This document shows positions 35,836-48,143 of a stretch of DNA of 64,000 nt, piece by piece. The stretch's first letter is position 1, and every line of letters starts with the position of its first letter. The position numbers and the translations under genes are program-made. The notes under the pieces are model-generated. The model ran no database searches. It saw only the letters and a program-made list of their open reading frames with translations, and was not told the DNA's origin. Source of the stretch: Scytalidium lignicola (Eukaryota; Ascomycota; Leotiomycetes); assembly GCA_002812745.2 (NCBI GenBank), contig NCSJ02000006.1:62001-126000 (forward strand), written 5' to 3'.

Positions 35836-38800
35836 TTACACAAGAGAGGCATCTCCATTCATACCACTAAAGTCTCCGTTGATGCCGAAGAATTGAAACC
35901 TGTTGTCCATTGTTAGCTTGTTGATCGGGAGCATAAAACAAAATATTAACTGACCAATCCTCAACATTTAACGTCGTAGGTACAGCAGGCCCCTGACCAG
36001 AAGTATTACTCCAACTATCACTAGGACTCTGTCCATCGTTGACCTGAGGGTCGAAGTTTCCCTGCCAAATATTATTTGGTCCCTGGAAGCCAGGCAGGCC
36101 GCCTGAGTGTATCGATTGTTGCTGTAGGGGGCTGTTCCCTATGCCACTTTGACTACCGCGTATTCGCTGCGGCACTTGTTGGGATGGGGGTTGACCAGAT
36201 ACCTGCTGTGGCATATTTACCTGAGACATGAGATTGGGGTCCAGATTATTTTGTGGAGGGGAGAATTGAATTGGATGCATGCTGGCTGAGCCCTCTGGGA
36301 AGAGCTGGTCTGGCTGGAAATTCTCCCAGACAGATTGAGATAGATTTGGTGAGTTGCGGGTAACGAGGTAGAGATCCGGAGGTGTAGCCGGCACCGAAAA
36401 CGAGGGGTTGAAAGGGGTTGGGGGTCTAGTGTGAGGACGAGAGCTTGAACCTCCCATGAACGTGTCATGGTTATGCTTTGCCCCGGGTGAGGTTATTTGT
36501 GGTGTTGCTAGAACAGCTGGGGTTTGACTTGGCGTCTGCGGTCGTGACCTTTCGTACGATTCTTGCGGGGCGGGTCCCGTGTTTACACTGAAATCCAGCG
36601 CCATATCATCATACTTTCGTTTTAGAGGATCATCCTTTTTTGGCTGGTTGAGTTGGCTAAGACTCTGTTGCATCTTCTTGTGACGCTTCCCAGCAGCTTT
36701 CTGCAACCTCTCCTCTAGCACCTTATTACCCAAGATGGATTCGAATAAGGTGTATACCATCTTAGCAACAAGCCATACTCTCGACACGTCTTTAAGAGCA
36801 TCCATGCAAATCCTCATGCGTTCTTGAGTGGCTTGAACTACAGAAGGAACAGAAGATCGCATCTGATACACATGCATAATAAGGGCGGAAAATAAGCTGT
36901 ATACAATGAAAGCTGGACAGTAACGAAGCTCATCGTGAGCAGCGAGCTTCTCAATAATTGCCGTGATCATTGCAGCTGCCTGGAAAGCAATATTCCTTGA
37001 AGGATACGAATTGTCTTCAGAATGAGCTGCCTTATTGCTACTAGAAGCAGGTGGCATATGCGCACGATGTAGGAGACATAATGTCGTGTAGTAGTTTGAG
37101 TGTAGCAGCGCAGACCAGAAATGGTGTTTTGAGCTCTCCCAGTATATCTCCCTTGGGCAATTTTGAAGCCAGTCTGCTAGAGCCATGTCGCTGTGGGTGA
37201 GATCAATCGCATTCTGCCGACGAGCTTTCGATGCCACTGAATACTGTTGGGAAAGAACCAGTCCCATGATCTCACACAGCTTGACATACTGAAGGAAAAA
37301 CTGCACGTGCATGGGATCTGGAGGGTATTCAGTTGGATGATTACCTTCATCTTCAATGAAATCGTCTTCGGATATCATTTCGACATCCGAATCATCGGTA
37401 TTAATGTGTACAGGACGTCCCAAGGCCACTGCAACAGATCGATCACGAGTGAAAAGAGTCCACCAGATTCGTTTCCAAAGTCGTTTGTCGGCTTTGCTTA
37501 ACTGTGAACCCTCTACACTTCGATGCATCCCTGAGCCCTGTGCTACAATAGTAGCGACTCTACTCCAATAGAAGACGTTCTTCGTTACGTCTTCAGGGCC
37601 TTCCCAATACCAGCCCATCAACAACAAGGACTGCACAATTGTAACTCGGTCATCTTCGTAATTGGCGTCATATAGTGCTTTCGCTCGCTTGTAGAACGTC
37701 AATGCCGCTGGGGTGGTCGATCCATTCGCATCCATAAGTTGAGGATTGGTACACACTCTGGATCCTGCAAGAAGGATAGCTTGTAACAATAAAAGTGAAG
37801 GGGGGTTTTTGGCATCTCGGTATTGTCTCATGAAGCGGTTTCGATTGATAACTGGAAGAATTGGAGCCACCCACTTGAAATAGGCATCAACCAACTCATC
37901 ACACAGTGATCGTGGGGGCAAAAGAAAAGCACCCCGCTGGTGCAGAATATCGATTTCGACGTTGTCCAGTTCCGTCAATCTAGCTCTAGATCCCCGAATG
38001 TTCTCTGGTAAAGGGTAGTGTACAACGTCGGCACTTCCATTCCTGTCATGAACAAGCAGTGTCAAGTTTGAGGACTCTCCAAGATAGGCCACCCTTCCAG
38101 CTTCCTTAATCGGAGCCCTCGTGAATTTTGGCTTCATAAACTGAGCATATGTTCCTTCGTCATGATTGGACTGACGCACCTGCGACTCTGTGAGTGTCGT
38201 AGATGGCGTCCCATCATTAGTATTATAAACGCTGGTGCTTCGAGCTCCATTGTATGTACTCGGTGAATCGGTCTGTGGAGATCGTTCGTCTACTGCTTCG
38301 CGATCGCTTTGTTCTTGTTAGCCAGGACGGGAAGCGGGAAAAAAAATATCGATGCTCCCCTTTACCTATCTGAGTCTTTAGCTTTTCCAGCTAGATTTTT
38401 CTTTCGTTTTGGTGTCGGAATCTTGCACTCAATCGAGAATGCTACACAGTTTGTACATGGCACGCCAAGGCTGGCAGCATCGCATCGTACCTATTGTTAA
38501 GTTATTAAAACCGCATCACGCAAACCAGAAGTCAGGGCAGTCTCGTGAAATACACCCCTCAGATGTAGTCCACAAGCTAGAATTACTACCTTTCTCGCGT
38601 GGCATGTCTGTTATGCAGTCTTGATCAGCAATCGTTCCCGTTTCTCTATAGTAATTAAGCTCTTCCCTCGGTGCCGAGGCATGCTTTTTGCCTCGCCTCG
38701 TACAAGGGCAAGTGGGACGGCTTTCATACCTCGCATGCTCTAGATGCTCGTTGTCTAGCACCCTACCATTAGTTATACATCCTCCAAGATATATAATGAT

Positions 38801-38973
38801 GTGTAGATATCTGCGGCGACACACCTTCTGAAGCTGGGATGACCGGGAGTCTGAGAATTCGGCGCTGCATTTGAGCCTGGTGGTAGCTGCGCACTCGTCG
38901 TCGCTCCGCTCAGTCCGTTCTGTCGTGAAGTTTGCTGCTGATCCTGCTCGGTCGAAGGCATAACTACATCCAT
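35836..38973 (-). CDS. Zn2Cys6 transcription factor, CTF1-beta / FarB type
   Basis: This is a nuclear regulator like Fusarium CTF1-beta and Aspergillus FarB, which control cutinase or fatty-acid catabolism genes. I reconstruct six exons: 38973-38825, 38754-38730 (25 nt), 38607-38590 (18 nt), 38490-38366, 38306-35955 and 35899-35836, giving 910 residues. The zinc cluster spans exons 2-4: RACE, TCHARK, VRCDAASLGVPCTNC, then VAFSIEC, with all six Cys. Basic PKRKKN follows. The fungal-specific TF domain is in exon 5 (DAYFKWVAPILPVINR, FYWSRVATIVAQGSGMHRS). The Pro/Gln-rich C-terminus ends, after a 55-bp intron, in WFQFFGINGDFSGMNG; without that splice the frame ends differently at 35867. Frames close exactly. 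Confidence 0.88.
38666..38679. promoter_or_regulatory. Perfect inverted repeat CCTCGG-TG-CCGAGG in intron 2 of the CTF1-beta-type gene
   Basis: Two copies of CCTCGG in inverted orientation, two bases apart, lie in the intron between the 25-nt and 18-nt exons. CCTCGG is the reported recognition sequence of the FarA/FarB/CTF1 family. Self-regulation through this site is an inference. Confidence 0.5.
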
Positions 38974-40257
38974 GCCACAAGTTTCGGATACGCCCACGTC
39001 TTATTTCCTGTCGTGTCGTTGTCGTCAAGTGGTGAATGCTGAAGGCCGTCCTGTGTTAGGAGGTAGTGTAGGGTCTGCTACCAGGTCTCCTCGAGGCTGG
39101 AGTGGCCTTAGCCGAGCTCGTTGAAGCCTGGGGTACGAACGAAGGACGCAATTAAGTTGGAAAAGAAGATTCCGATCACTGACAACATTCATGCGGGCCA
39201 AGCGGGTACCGAAGTAACCCAGATCTCACACAACATTTTCTGCTTGAGCAGGATATATCTCAAAACTTTAGAGAATGTGGAAGAGGGAGACAGTTATTTA
39301 CGGAGGACGGCTGGAAAGTAACTAGGAGTTTGCGGCATAGAACGGAAGGTCAGATAATTCCCATATCAGTTCTGTACAGTACTTGGCTTTATCATGGAAA
39401 TGCGACTTTTAGAGGTTGGTTTGCTATATCTCGAGCGCTTGAGGAAGATATCGGGTTGAACAAGCTCTGGCACCAGGTCTAATTAGAATCAGCCTTGAAT
39501 TATCCGCTTCATGATGACTCGTGGCTGTGGTTATGTTGCAGATCGCTGGCGAGATGCGAAAAGGGAGTTTAAAGCCACGGCCATGTTCGTATTACAAAAT
39601 AGCTTCCCGTGACGGGTGCAATGTTAATTTCCTGAAAACACTAATGTGCTTGGTTAGTGGAGGAGAGCACACTAAGGAGTAATTGGAACACGAGATACTC
39701 GTGTACAAGTCCGTCCAGATTTTCTTCTGTTGTGGGATAACAAGAGTTGGACATGTGCTGTAAGAATCCATTCAACCCCGCAACAGCGCCGCAGTGAATC
39801 CGACTCTTGATGCAGATTCTCTCCCCGCTGTAACCTCTCTAGTACCATCTTAGTCCCATACTACACTACCCTGGCAATAATTGGTACTGTATTACGGAGA
39901 TCTATTTGACTCTGCGTAGAGGCGCACATTCGTTCCACATGTTGGAAAGGACCAAATCATTTACTGCGGGGTGGTGAGCCGAGGTACACTTATAGAATTT
40001 GGGACCTACGAATGAATGGGAAACCAACAGAGCTTAACTGCGCCATCCGAGACGCACCCCATTATTATTGTCTTATGTCGCAGAAACCACTTCCTAGTGT
40101 AAGGAAAACAGCCCTACAAGCCGACGTCTCCTCGTGTGGCCAAAAATGTCAACGGCATTCTTCCGTGCTACACCAAATTTGGCCATAGTTGTTTCAAGAA
40201 TCTCATGGCTTTTCATTAAAGTAATATGCTATATGCCATAGTTACCAAGTACACATC
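38974..40257. promoter_or_regulatory. Long upstream region of the CTF1-beta-type gene
   Basis: About 1.3 kb with no supported gene. One further CCGAGG half-site lies at 39980-39985. A 66-codon plus-strand frame at 39121 looks random. The length is greater than for most neighbours, consistent with a regulated promoter. Confidence 0.45.
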
Positions 40258-43200
40258 CTACAAATTATGCTTTCCATTTGCAACAGGTTTCATCCTGTCA
40301 TCTTCACCATTAACAGCTGTCTTCCTCACAACACCACCGAGCTCTTTCTCNTTTTTTTAATTGAGCCGAGTCATCCTCTACTTCAACGCCAGCAATAAAC
40401 ATCTCACTTACGCCTTCTAAACTTGCCACGAAGAGACACAGCGCGCTTGCTATACAGAAATGACTGATAGTTGACCCAATCTCCAACCAGGAGCCTTCAT
40501 CTTTGACAACCCAGAAGAAATGGAGTGTGAGAAAATCACAGATAGCTATGACAACCATGAATAGTGCGGATGGTGCGACTCCCAAGCGTTTATTCAATAT
40601 CCCTAGATTTGCAGAGATGAGGGCGAATGGAATCATAAGCTTCAGAATCAACAGAGCTCCTTGAGAGAAGGGATCAAAAATTGGAATGAGGCGAGCGACG
40701 CTATCCAGGCTGAACGATGATATCGATGCGATATTTCCAGTGCTAAAAAATGCTGACTGCAATAATGTAAGGAAGAAGAACGATATCCTGATATCGGATA
40801 GCGCTAGCGACCGGTAAGGAGAAGAAGCTAACGAAGCCGGGAGTGCAGTTACATCTTTTGGTTGTGTAGTGGGTGCTTGGACTCGTGACTGTGTGAATTG
40901 GTAAACCTGGTGTTCAAGCCGTACCCAAGTGATGAGGGTGACACTGAATCCAAAATAGAATAATCCTTCATATGAAATAGTCAGGATAATGAAGCTGGGT
41001 GCGAAGGTCAGAAACAAGACCATTAGCCTATGCAAGTAGTGATTATTAGGCTGTAAACGGTGTAAAAATGGCATAATCAGCGAAAGAACTGATAATTCAA
41101 GTCAGCACCTTTCTAAGACTGGGAATACGGCGAAGGACATACCGAGTACAAGCCATCCGACTATCTGGTTGCCTCGAGGTAAGCCCTGCTTTGCCTGGAT
41201 GGAAATTACGCTTGACCGAGTGACAATCATGGCGAGGATAACAAGCCCAATCTATTCATTCTTAGATAAAAATTCATTATATATTTAAAGTCACGGCAGC
41301 TTACCTGCGCACCGACAAGTGCTCTCGATAAAGTGCTGTCCGCTGGAGAAGTGGAATCACTTATTAAAGCAGACTTCATGAGGAGTTTCTTTTCGAATAC
41401 AAGATATAATATGCCCACCATAACCATTAACACACCACCAGATAATCTTTGCATACCGTCAGTTAACTGGATAAGGAGGTAGAGGAACGTCTTACATTAG
41501 AGTTATATCCTCAACCTTGACGACAGGAAGCAAGGTGAATGCACTCATGGACACACAAGATACCATCCAAGTTCCGACAAGTGTCATGTTTCCGCCTATA
41601 AATTCTTTTCCATAGAACGCCGGCCAAAATACTGCAGCAATAAATAAACCTGAAAACACCTCTCTATGTGAATATCCCAATGCCTTTAGGACGTGTTAGT
41701 TGAAGATCATTATGACTGGATTGTGGCTACTCACAAGACTTTCCAGAAGTGCTAAGAAAATGACTGTCCGAAACCCAAGAGAAATGTAACCGCCAGCAGT
41801 CGAGATTTTGCCAAACAAGACATTGTAACCCTCAGCCAGCGCCTTGCGCCGAGCAAACACCTCTTCCCAGAAAACCACTGGAAATATGGAATAAGCATAG
41901 TAGGTGTATGGAGATTTTGATATAATGAAGGAGGCAAAAAGAATAGCAAGTATTGAAGAAAAGAATAATAGTTCAAACAAGTTTCTTGAAGTCTCTGTCT
42001 TCCCATGCAGGACATGGAGATCGATGACAGTGGTCAGAGCAAAGGCAATCCAACCAAGATACCCCATAGTTATCAAAGCCCGAAGGAATAGCCAGTCGTA
42101 AGTCTGAAGATACCGCAAGCCATTGAGGCCAGCTTTTACAAGCAAAGACGTATCCTTAATAGCTTCTTCATACTCACCACTCTCAATTAAGCTCTGAATA
42201 AAGGCGATTCTCGTCTCTACAGAAGCCTCCTTGTCGCTGAGAGGCTTGTATGGTCGATAACGGAGCTCTGTTTCCATTTTCCGTGCTTCCTTGACCTTAT
42301 ACATCTCAAGGATTCCTTGTGCATTGGCTAGGAAAGCTTTAGACTTTGCGGCCATATCACCGGAGAGAAATGACAATGGCAGCTCTCCAACAGAATTAAC
42401 TGGGAATTCAAGCCCAACTAGATAAGACATGAGCGCAGCAACGTCAGCTTGAGCGACGTCATGTCTCTGGATACGGTCCAGATTCCAACCTGCAGAGAAA
42501 TCATCATGGCCTAGTGCAATACCGTGATCAGAAATTACTGGCTTTGCTACACCTGAACCCCATGCAATCAAGGGAGTCCGAGTATTGTCTGGATGCCCAT
42601 CCCCATGGCTACCCCAGTCACTCATACCGTGGTCAGCAGTAAAAACAAAAGCTGTCTTTCTATCGCCGTAGAAGTCTTCAACAAGTTGACTGATCTCTTT
42701 GACGCCTTGATCCACTAGCTGAATGTTGCTGAGATACTCCGGAGAGTATGGCCGGTAGCCATGCCCATTGGTATCAAGGCCGAGGAGATGAAGGAAAAAC
42801 ACGCATTTATCCTCTCTCAGAGAAGCATCAAGAGTGGCGTTCCTTGATGCCTCTTCAAACAAAGCCTTCACCCTATCGAAAACCCATAAATCCAGACGTG
42901 CAGCCTCTTGCGAGAAATCCTCTTCCTCAGCTGCGTAGGTATACGCACTAACTCGGCCAGGTACGGCACCAAGCTGGAACATTGGCAATATATCTGGACT
43001 TCCCCAACTCCAAGTATGCCTACTCCTGTTAAAGACGCTATCAAAATTAACTGGATTCAATTTCCAGCCTGTTGTTACCGCAGATACATCTTCGTAGAGA
43101 CCCGCAATAAGCGCAACGTGTCCAGGCCTAGATTCAGTAGGCACACGAGTATGAGAAACTCCAAAAGTGCCATGTTCGAGTACGCGCGAGCGCAAAAAGG

Positions 43201-43526
43201 GCGCGAGTGGTCGAGGTACGAGATCTTGCTCGCTTTTAGGATACGGTTCTGGGAAATATTGGAATGCTTTGTCTGCTCGTAGTCCATCCCCTGCAAGTGA
43301 TCAGCAATGATACAAATTGTTACTTCCATATCCAAGTATGCCGCATACCAACAAAAAGTATTAGCCGTTTCGCGGGAGCTTCATCTCCATCCGCTCGCTC
43401 CACCTTGTATTCTCTCATACCAGAGACAATGGGGCTAACGAAGTAGATATCAAAGATCGAGTAAATATAAATCAGGTGGAATGCCAGCGCAATGGCTAGG
43501 AAGCCAAACCGATTGACTCGAGCCAT
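40258..43526 (-). CDS. MCD4: GPI ethanolamine phosphate transferase 1, C-terminus frame broken by an N
   Basis: Mcd4 adds ethanolamine phosphate to the first mannose of GPI anchors in the ER. The N-terminal signal anchor ([21 protein letters not shown]) is followed by the luminal alkaline-phosphatase-like domain. Metal and catalytic motifs are [18 protein letters not shown] with the catalytic Thr, [12 protein letters not shown] and [15 protein letters not shown]. About a dozen membrane helices follow, spread over several small exons. The N at 40351, left of seven Ts, shifts the last ~30 codons. The better frame ends [17 protein letters not shown]... with TAG at 40258-40260; the raw frame ends in 12 unlikely residues at 40310. 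Confidence 0.92.
40351..40351. other. Ambiguous base left of a T7 run, in the MCD4 C-terminus
   Basis: A single N precedes seven Ts. It decides which of two C-terminal tails MCD4 has. Confidence 0.9.
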
Positions 43527-44086
43527 ATTGGCAGCTTTTACTTAGAGGATGCTTGTCCTACTGTAAAAGCAATAGTCGCGTCAGATAGAAAAAAAGGAGT
43601 ACAAGAGACCGTCGCGTCCTTAGAAATTCTCAACAAAAATTTCACGAAAAGCTGTTAAAGGAGTGGCATGTCCGTCTATACAGATACATTGAAAATACTA
43701 TTGCTGATGATGCTCCCTTAAGATCCAAGCATTGTGGTGTAATGACTAAATTACAGCTGGTGTGTTCTCCAATTGAGACTTGCACAAGCTGCACGATGTC
43801 ATTTTGCCGAGCGCCAGCAGGGATGATTTACAGGTTAGAATTTAGGGGTTCAGGGGTATTTCATCATATACTTCTAAATCAATATAATTTAGAAGCATTC
43901 CTTAAAGAAGCCTCTTCAACTCATGAATAAAAATAAGCAGTCAATCATAGTGTACAACCCAACGCCTGCAAATAGAACCCATTATTCTCCTATCGCTACT
44001 TATTATAGCTGTTTTGATGATCCCTTAAACCCCCGGAACTCCAATAATGCTATTCATAACGCCGATTCCTTTATTCTAAATGCGAA
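43527..44086. other. Intergenic region between MCD4 start and CSM1 stop
   Basis: About 560 bp; it contains the MCD4 promoter. Small plus-strand frames here are not gene-like. Confidence 0.5.
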
Positions 44087-45751
44087 TTATTCCGTGTTTA
44101 CCTTCTCAGTGAGCGCTTTAATGACTCGTGAATAGAACTTCGCGGCTTGTGATCTTGGAAATGTGATCTCATCCACAAGATAGTCGGGTAGTGAGTCTAA
44201 CAGCATCTTATCCCTGCTAGGGTCAAGTTGAGGTGAATATACACAGTGGGCATCATCATAACTTTCCCCAGGTTTCTCATTTCCGATAGCCAGCTTAAAA
44301 TGAAGAGCTGTGCTAGAATTAATATATTATGTGCGCTCTTTAAGACGGATAACTTACTGCCATTGCGGCCAGTTTGAATGCAGTCAAAAACATCCTCCTC
44401 CGACTCCCGTTTGACTGCCCTAATTATTAGGCCAGTCAGATCACTGTAGAGATCTTCCTTCAATTGTGCAGCCTGTGCAGTTTGGGCAGCTTCTGCGCTT
44501 CCTATCATCCTGATCACTCCATTCGGTTTGCCAGCACTTCCAGGGACTTTTGCCGTTGCGCTTTCTACTGAAGATGCTGTAAGTCGATTTGCAGCTAATT
44601 TGGCGGCTAGAGCCTTGTTCTCTGCCTTCATTGTGGCAAGTTCCTCTTGGATTTTGTCATTTTGTCTGGCAGCTTCCAGTATTTGAGCATCCTTGCTTTT
44701 TATAGTATCGAGATGTTTCTGTGCACTCTTTGCGAGTTCAGTCTGAGTGGATAAATCGGCCTTCAACGATGCAATTAACTCGTTTGCAACTATTTTTGGT
44801 TAGCATGCAATGCAACATATGCTTAGCTGTGCGATTACCCTTTGTCCTTTCCTCTCCTTGCTTCTTGAGCTTCTCAAAGTTCCGCTCTGCTTCTCGTAGA
44901 CCAAGCTCACGTAAATCACGATACTTTACGTCCAAATTTTCGTACTTCTTCGTCATCTCCCCTAGTTTCCTCCTCAGGGCAGGATCATTCCGTTCTGTAT
45001 CTGACACACTTCCAGCCCGCCTTCTTGGTGCCGATGGGTGGCGTGAATCGGAATGGATACGACTGACATAGTGTGGCTGATGGGTTATCCTATTCTCAAC
45101 TTGTTCATCTTCCGAGTCATCCACATCAATTTCAGCTGTTTGAGTCTCAGGGATGATTTCTTCTTCAGATTTCTTAGGTAGTGCCTTTTTACCAGCGGAT
45201 GTCTTCCTGGTAGTTCGTGAGCTGGCCGGCGCTGTTTCTGGTGTTTCGACTTCTACAGTATCCTCGAGATTGGCAACCTGGCTAGAGACTTTGGCACCTT
45301 TTCTGTGGGCCACTTCTCTTGCCGCCTTGGGTTTTTTCTCCTTGACTACCGTTGACAATTGATCTAATTCATCCCCAGAAGCAGTGTTCGCCGCGTTGCT
45401 GTCTTCGGTATTTTCCGTCCGTTCAAATTCCTCTACTTCCTCAGTATCACTAGTGGTCTGTTGATTTGTCCTGTCGATAAGAGCCATTCGTTTACCCTTT
45501 TTTGGAGGAGCAGGAGCTGCATCTTTCAATTTCGCTGTTAATCGCCCGCTTGCTCGTTCTGGAGCAGCTTTGGTCTTCGCTCCCCTTGGAGCAGTTGATT
45601 TCCCTTTAGTAACCCGGGATTTCGATACAGGCATGTTTTCAGTTGCAGAGTCTGGAGTAGGCATCGCAGGGAGTTCCTTGGACTGATTATCATCCGAATC
45701 AGACTCCACAAGACTAGATAGTGTGGAACGCGTCAACTTTGATCTAGCCAT
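44087..45751 (-). CDS. CSM1: Monopolin subunit Csm1/Pcs1
   Basis: Csm1/Pcs1 is a kinetochore clamp protein that prevents merotelic attachment and also tethers rDNA. The long N-terminus (about 250 residues) is acidic/basic and disordered, with DSDSEDE-type patches. A coiled coil follows (YENLDVKYRDLRELGLREAERNFEKL), continuing across an intron with ANELIASLKADLSTQTELAK. A globular Csm1 C-terminal domain ends the protein: GLIIRAVKRESEEDVFDCIQ, LHFKLAI and the hallmark YLVDEITFPRSQAAKFYSRV. The stop is at 44087-44089, after an intron near 44.35 kb. The gene is head-to-head with MSP1. Confidence 0.9.
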
Positions 45752-46170
45752 CAGGAATAGAATGTGTAGGTTTTCTGTCCTCAAGCGGTATGCAAATGTT
45801 GGGGTGCATAAAATGTAATCAAGTTATCACAAGATGATCAATCCGTCCTGGGTTGTGGATGCATATTCACAATGTTTTGCGATAATTGCATAACTAATTG
45901 CTGGGTCTGGAGGGGAAGCTCCTAAGTAAACAAAGCTAAACCGGATATAGAAAATGCGGAATATTTATTTTGCCGTCAACGTGAATCCGATCGTGCCGAG
46001 GAATTGATCCCTATAATATTTCACAAGCCACATTAGAGTTGCGCCACATTTGGTGACAACCATAACGTCGATATCCGACACGGCAGCCGCTCCCAGTCGC
46101 CAACGGACCTTGCATGGTCCTCTTTTGATTTCGACAGGTTATCTTTGAGATCTTAGCAATTTTGCTCAAA
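45752..46170. promoter_or_regulatory. Shared upstream region of CSM1 and MSP1
   Basis: A 419-bp divergent interval. No strong motif is seen. Confidence 0.45.
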
Positions 46171-47592
46171 ATGGGTGAAGGTTCTAGAAAGTATGGGTTT
46201 CTGCAGGATCTTTTACTCCTAGCTGTCTCGGTATGTCTATTCCTCCGCCTAGATGGATTACTGAGTGGGTAATAATGTGTGACATTTCAGAGTGCCTCAT
46301 TATACTACATCATAAAAAGCACGCTCGCAAACCTTCCATTAGCAGCTGATCCAGAGAAAGAGCAGCATGAACAAGCTCGAGTCAGAGCCGTGGCCAACCT
46401 TCGAAGGTTAAATAGAGAAGTTGAGGACTCGGACTCAGAAGATGACTCCAATAAAGGTGCTAAAAAGACGCGCGGTCCAAGGAAAGAAGATCTAGTCTTA
46501 GATCAATATGAAAACCAAATAGCAATGGAAGTGGTAGCTCCTGAGGATATTCCCGTCGGGTTCGATGGTAGGTAGTTGCCTCTCAGCATGCGTGATCCTT
46601 TATATTGACACATAGGAATAGACATTGGTGGCTTAGATGATATCATCGAAGAACTAAAAGAATCCGTTATATACCCTTTAACGATGCCTCACCTGTACTC
46701 GGATTCGTCACCGCTACTTGCCGCTCCCTCAGGAGTCCTTCTGTACGGTCCTCCTGGTTGTGGTAAAACCATGATTGCAAAAGCGCTAGCCCACGAAAGT
46801 GGAGCTTGTTTCATCAATTTACATATTTCTACATTGACCGAAAAATGGTTCGGCGATTCCAACAAACTCGTTCGAGCAGTGTTCTCCTTAGCTCGCAAAT
46901 TACAGCCAAGCATTGTTTTCATCGATGAAATTGATGCTGTGCTCGGACAGCGTAGGAGTGGAGAACATGAAGCAAGTGGGATGGTGAAAGCAGAGTAATA
47001 TACCATGTCAGAGTTTATTGAATCTCCATACTGACTAATATATAGATTCATGACTCTTTGGGATGGCTTAACGTCTGCCAACACTTCTGGTCTTCCAGCT
47101 CGGATTATGATTCTCGGTGCTACAAATAGAATTCAAGATATCGACGAAGCAATCTTGCGGAGAATGCCCAAAAAATTTGCAGTGTCTCTGCCATCTACTT
47201 CCCAACGACGGCGCATACTGAAACTCATTCTAAAAGATACAAAAGTTGATCCAGAACACTTTGACCTTGAGTATTTGACTCGAGTCATGGCCGGCATGTC
47301 GGGTAGCGATATCAAAGAAGCATGTAAAGACGCAGCTATGGTGCCAGTTCGAGAATTTATCCGAGAGCAACGAGAACGAGGTGTAACAATATCAGGAGTC
47401 AAGGCTGAACCCGTCCGCGGTATTAGGACAGACGACTTCTTCGGTCGGAAAGGGGGCGGTGAAATCCTTAGGGAGAACCATGCACGCTTTACTGCCAAAA
47501 GTGCTCAGGATGTTCAACAGCGTAAAGAAGGATCTAGTGATGAATATGAGGACGTTGAGGATAATGAACCCACTATGGTCTCTATGGATTAA
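46171..47592 (+). CDS. MSP1: Mitochondrial outer-membrane AAA extractase Msp1 (ATAD1)
   Basis: Msp1 removes mislocalised tail-anchored proteins from the outer mitochondrial membrane and peroxisomes. Exons are 46171-46230, 46291-46567, 46616-46994 and 47046-47592, giving 420 residues. The N-terminal membrane segment is split by intron 1 ([15 protein letters not shown]). A charged linker precedes [20 protein letters not shown]. Walker A is GPPGCGKT, pore-loop aromatics lie in EKWFGDSNK, Walker B is IVFIDEIDA, and sensor/arginine-finger sequence is [23 protein letters not shown]. The length and order match the family. All catalytic residues are present. Confidence 0.95.
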
Positions 47593-48143
47593 GGCGTCGA
47601 GATCTAGGTATAATGTTTTCTAATGGTTGTATCATATTTAAGCGGCGCTAAGGGCTTCCACAATTAGGCTATCCGGTGTCATAGTAGAGGCGCATTGTTA
47701 TATATACATATGTCAATTATAATGAAACCAGGATTGAACAATTCGGAACAAATATATTTGCAACTTGACAGTCCGGCCTTGAGCCGTTTTGCATCAAAAT
47801 GTCCGTCGAGTGACTACTTCTCAAAGACATGTTTGCCTTGTCGACTGTTCAGGCATCTAAAAGCACGCCATCTCGGGGCCAAATTTTAGCGTGAAATCCC
47901 GCTGTACCCCACGATTCCGATAACCCTCCGACTCATAGGACCAGCGAGGTTCTCAAATACTGTTCAGCAAACCTTCCATACGTCAAACAAAGAAGATCAG
48001 TTGCGTTACCTCCTGATAATATAAACTATCTATCACGCGGATAATCGATCCCTTCACTCACGAAGAGCCACAAGCAGCATATAAGCTGCCACTAAAGCTT
48101 CAATTTTGATTACCACTCACTGCATTCTCAATTCACTCGAAAC
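47593..48143. other. Intergenic region between MSP1 and the cystathionine lyase gene
   Basis: About 550 bp containing the STR3 promoter and leader; no gene is seen. Confidence 0.5.

Noticed and set aside
39121..39321. 66-codon plus-strand frame upstream of the CTF1-beta-type gene
   Set aside because: It has no intron support or motif, and its length is expected by chance in 1.3 kb.
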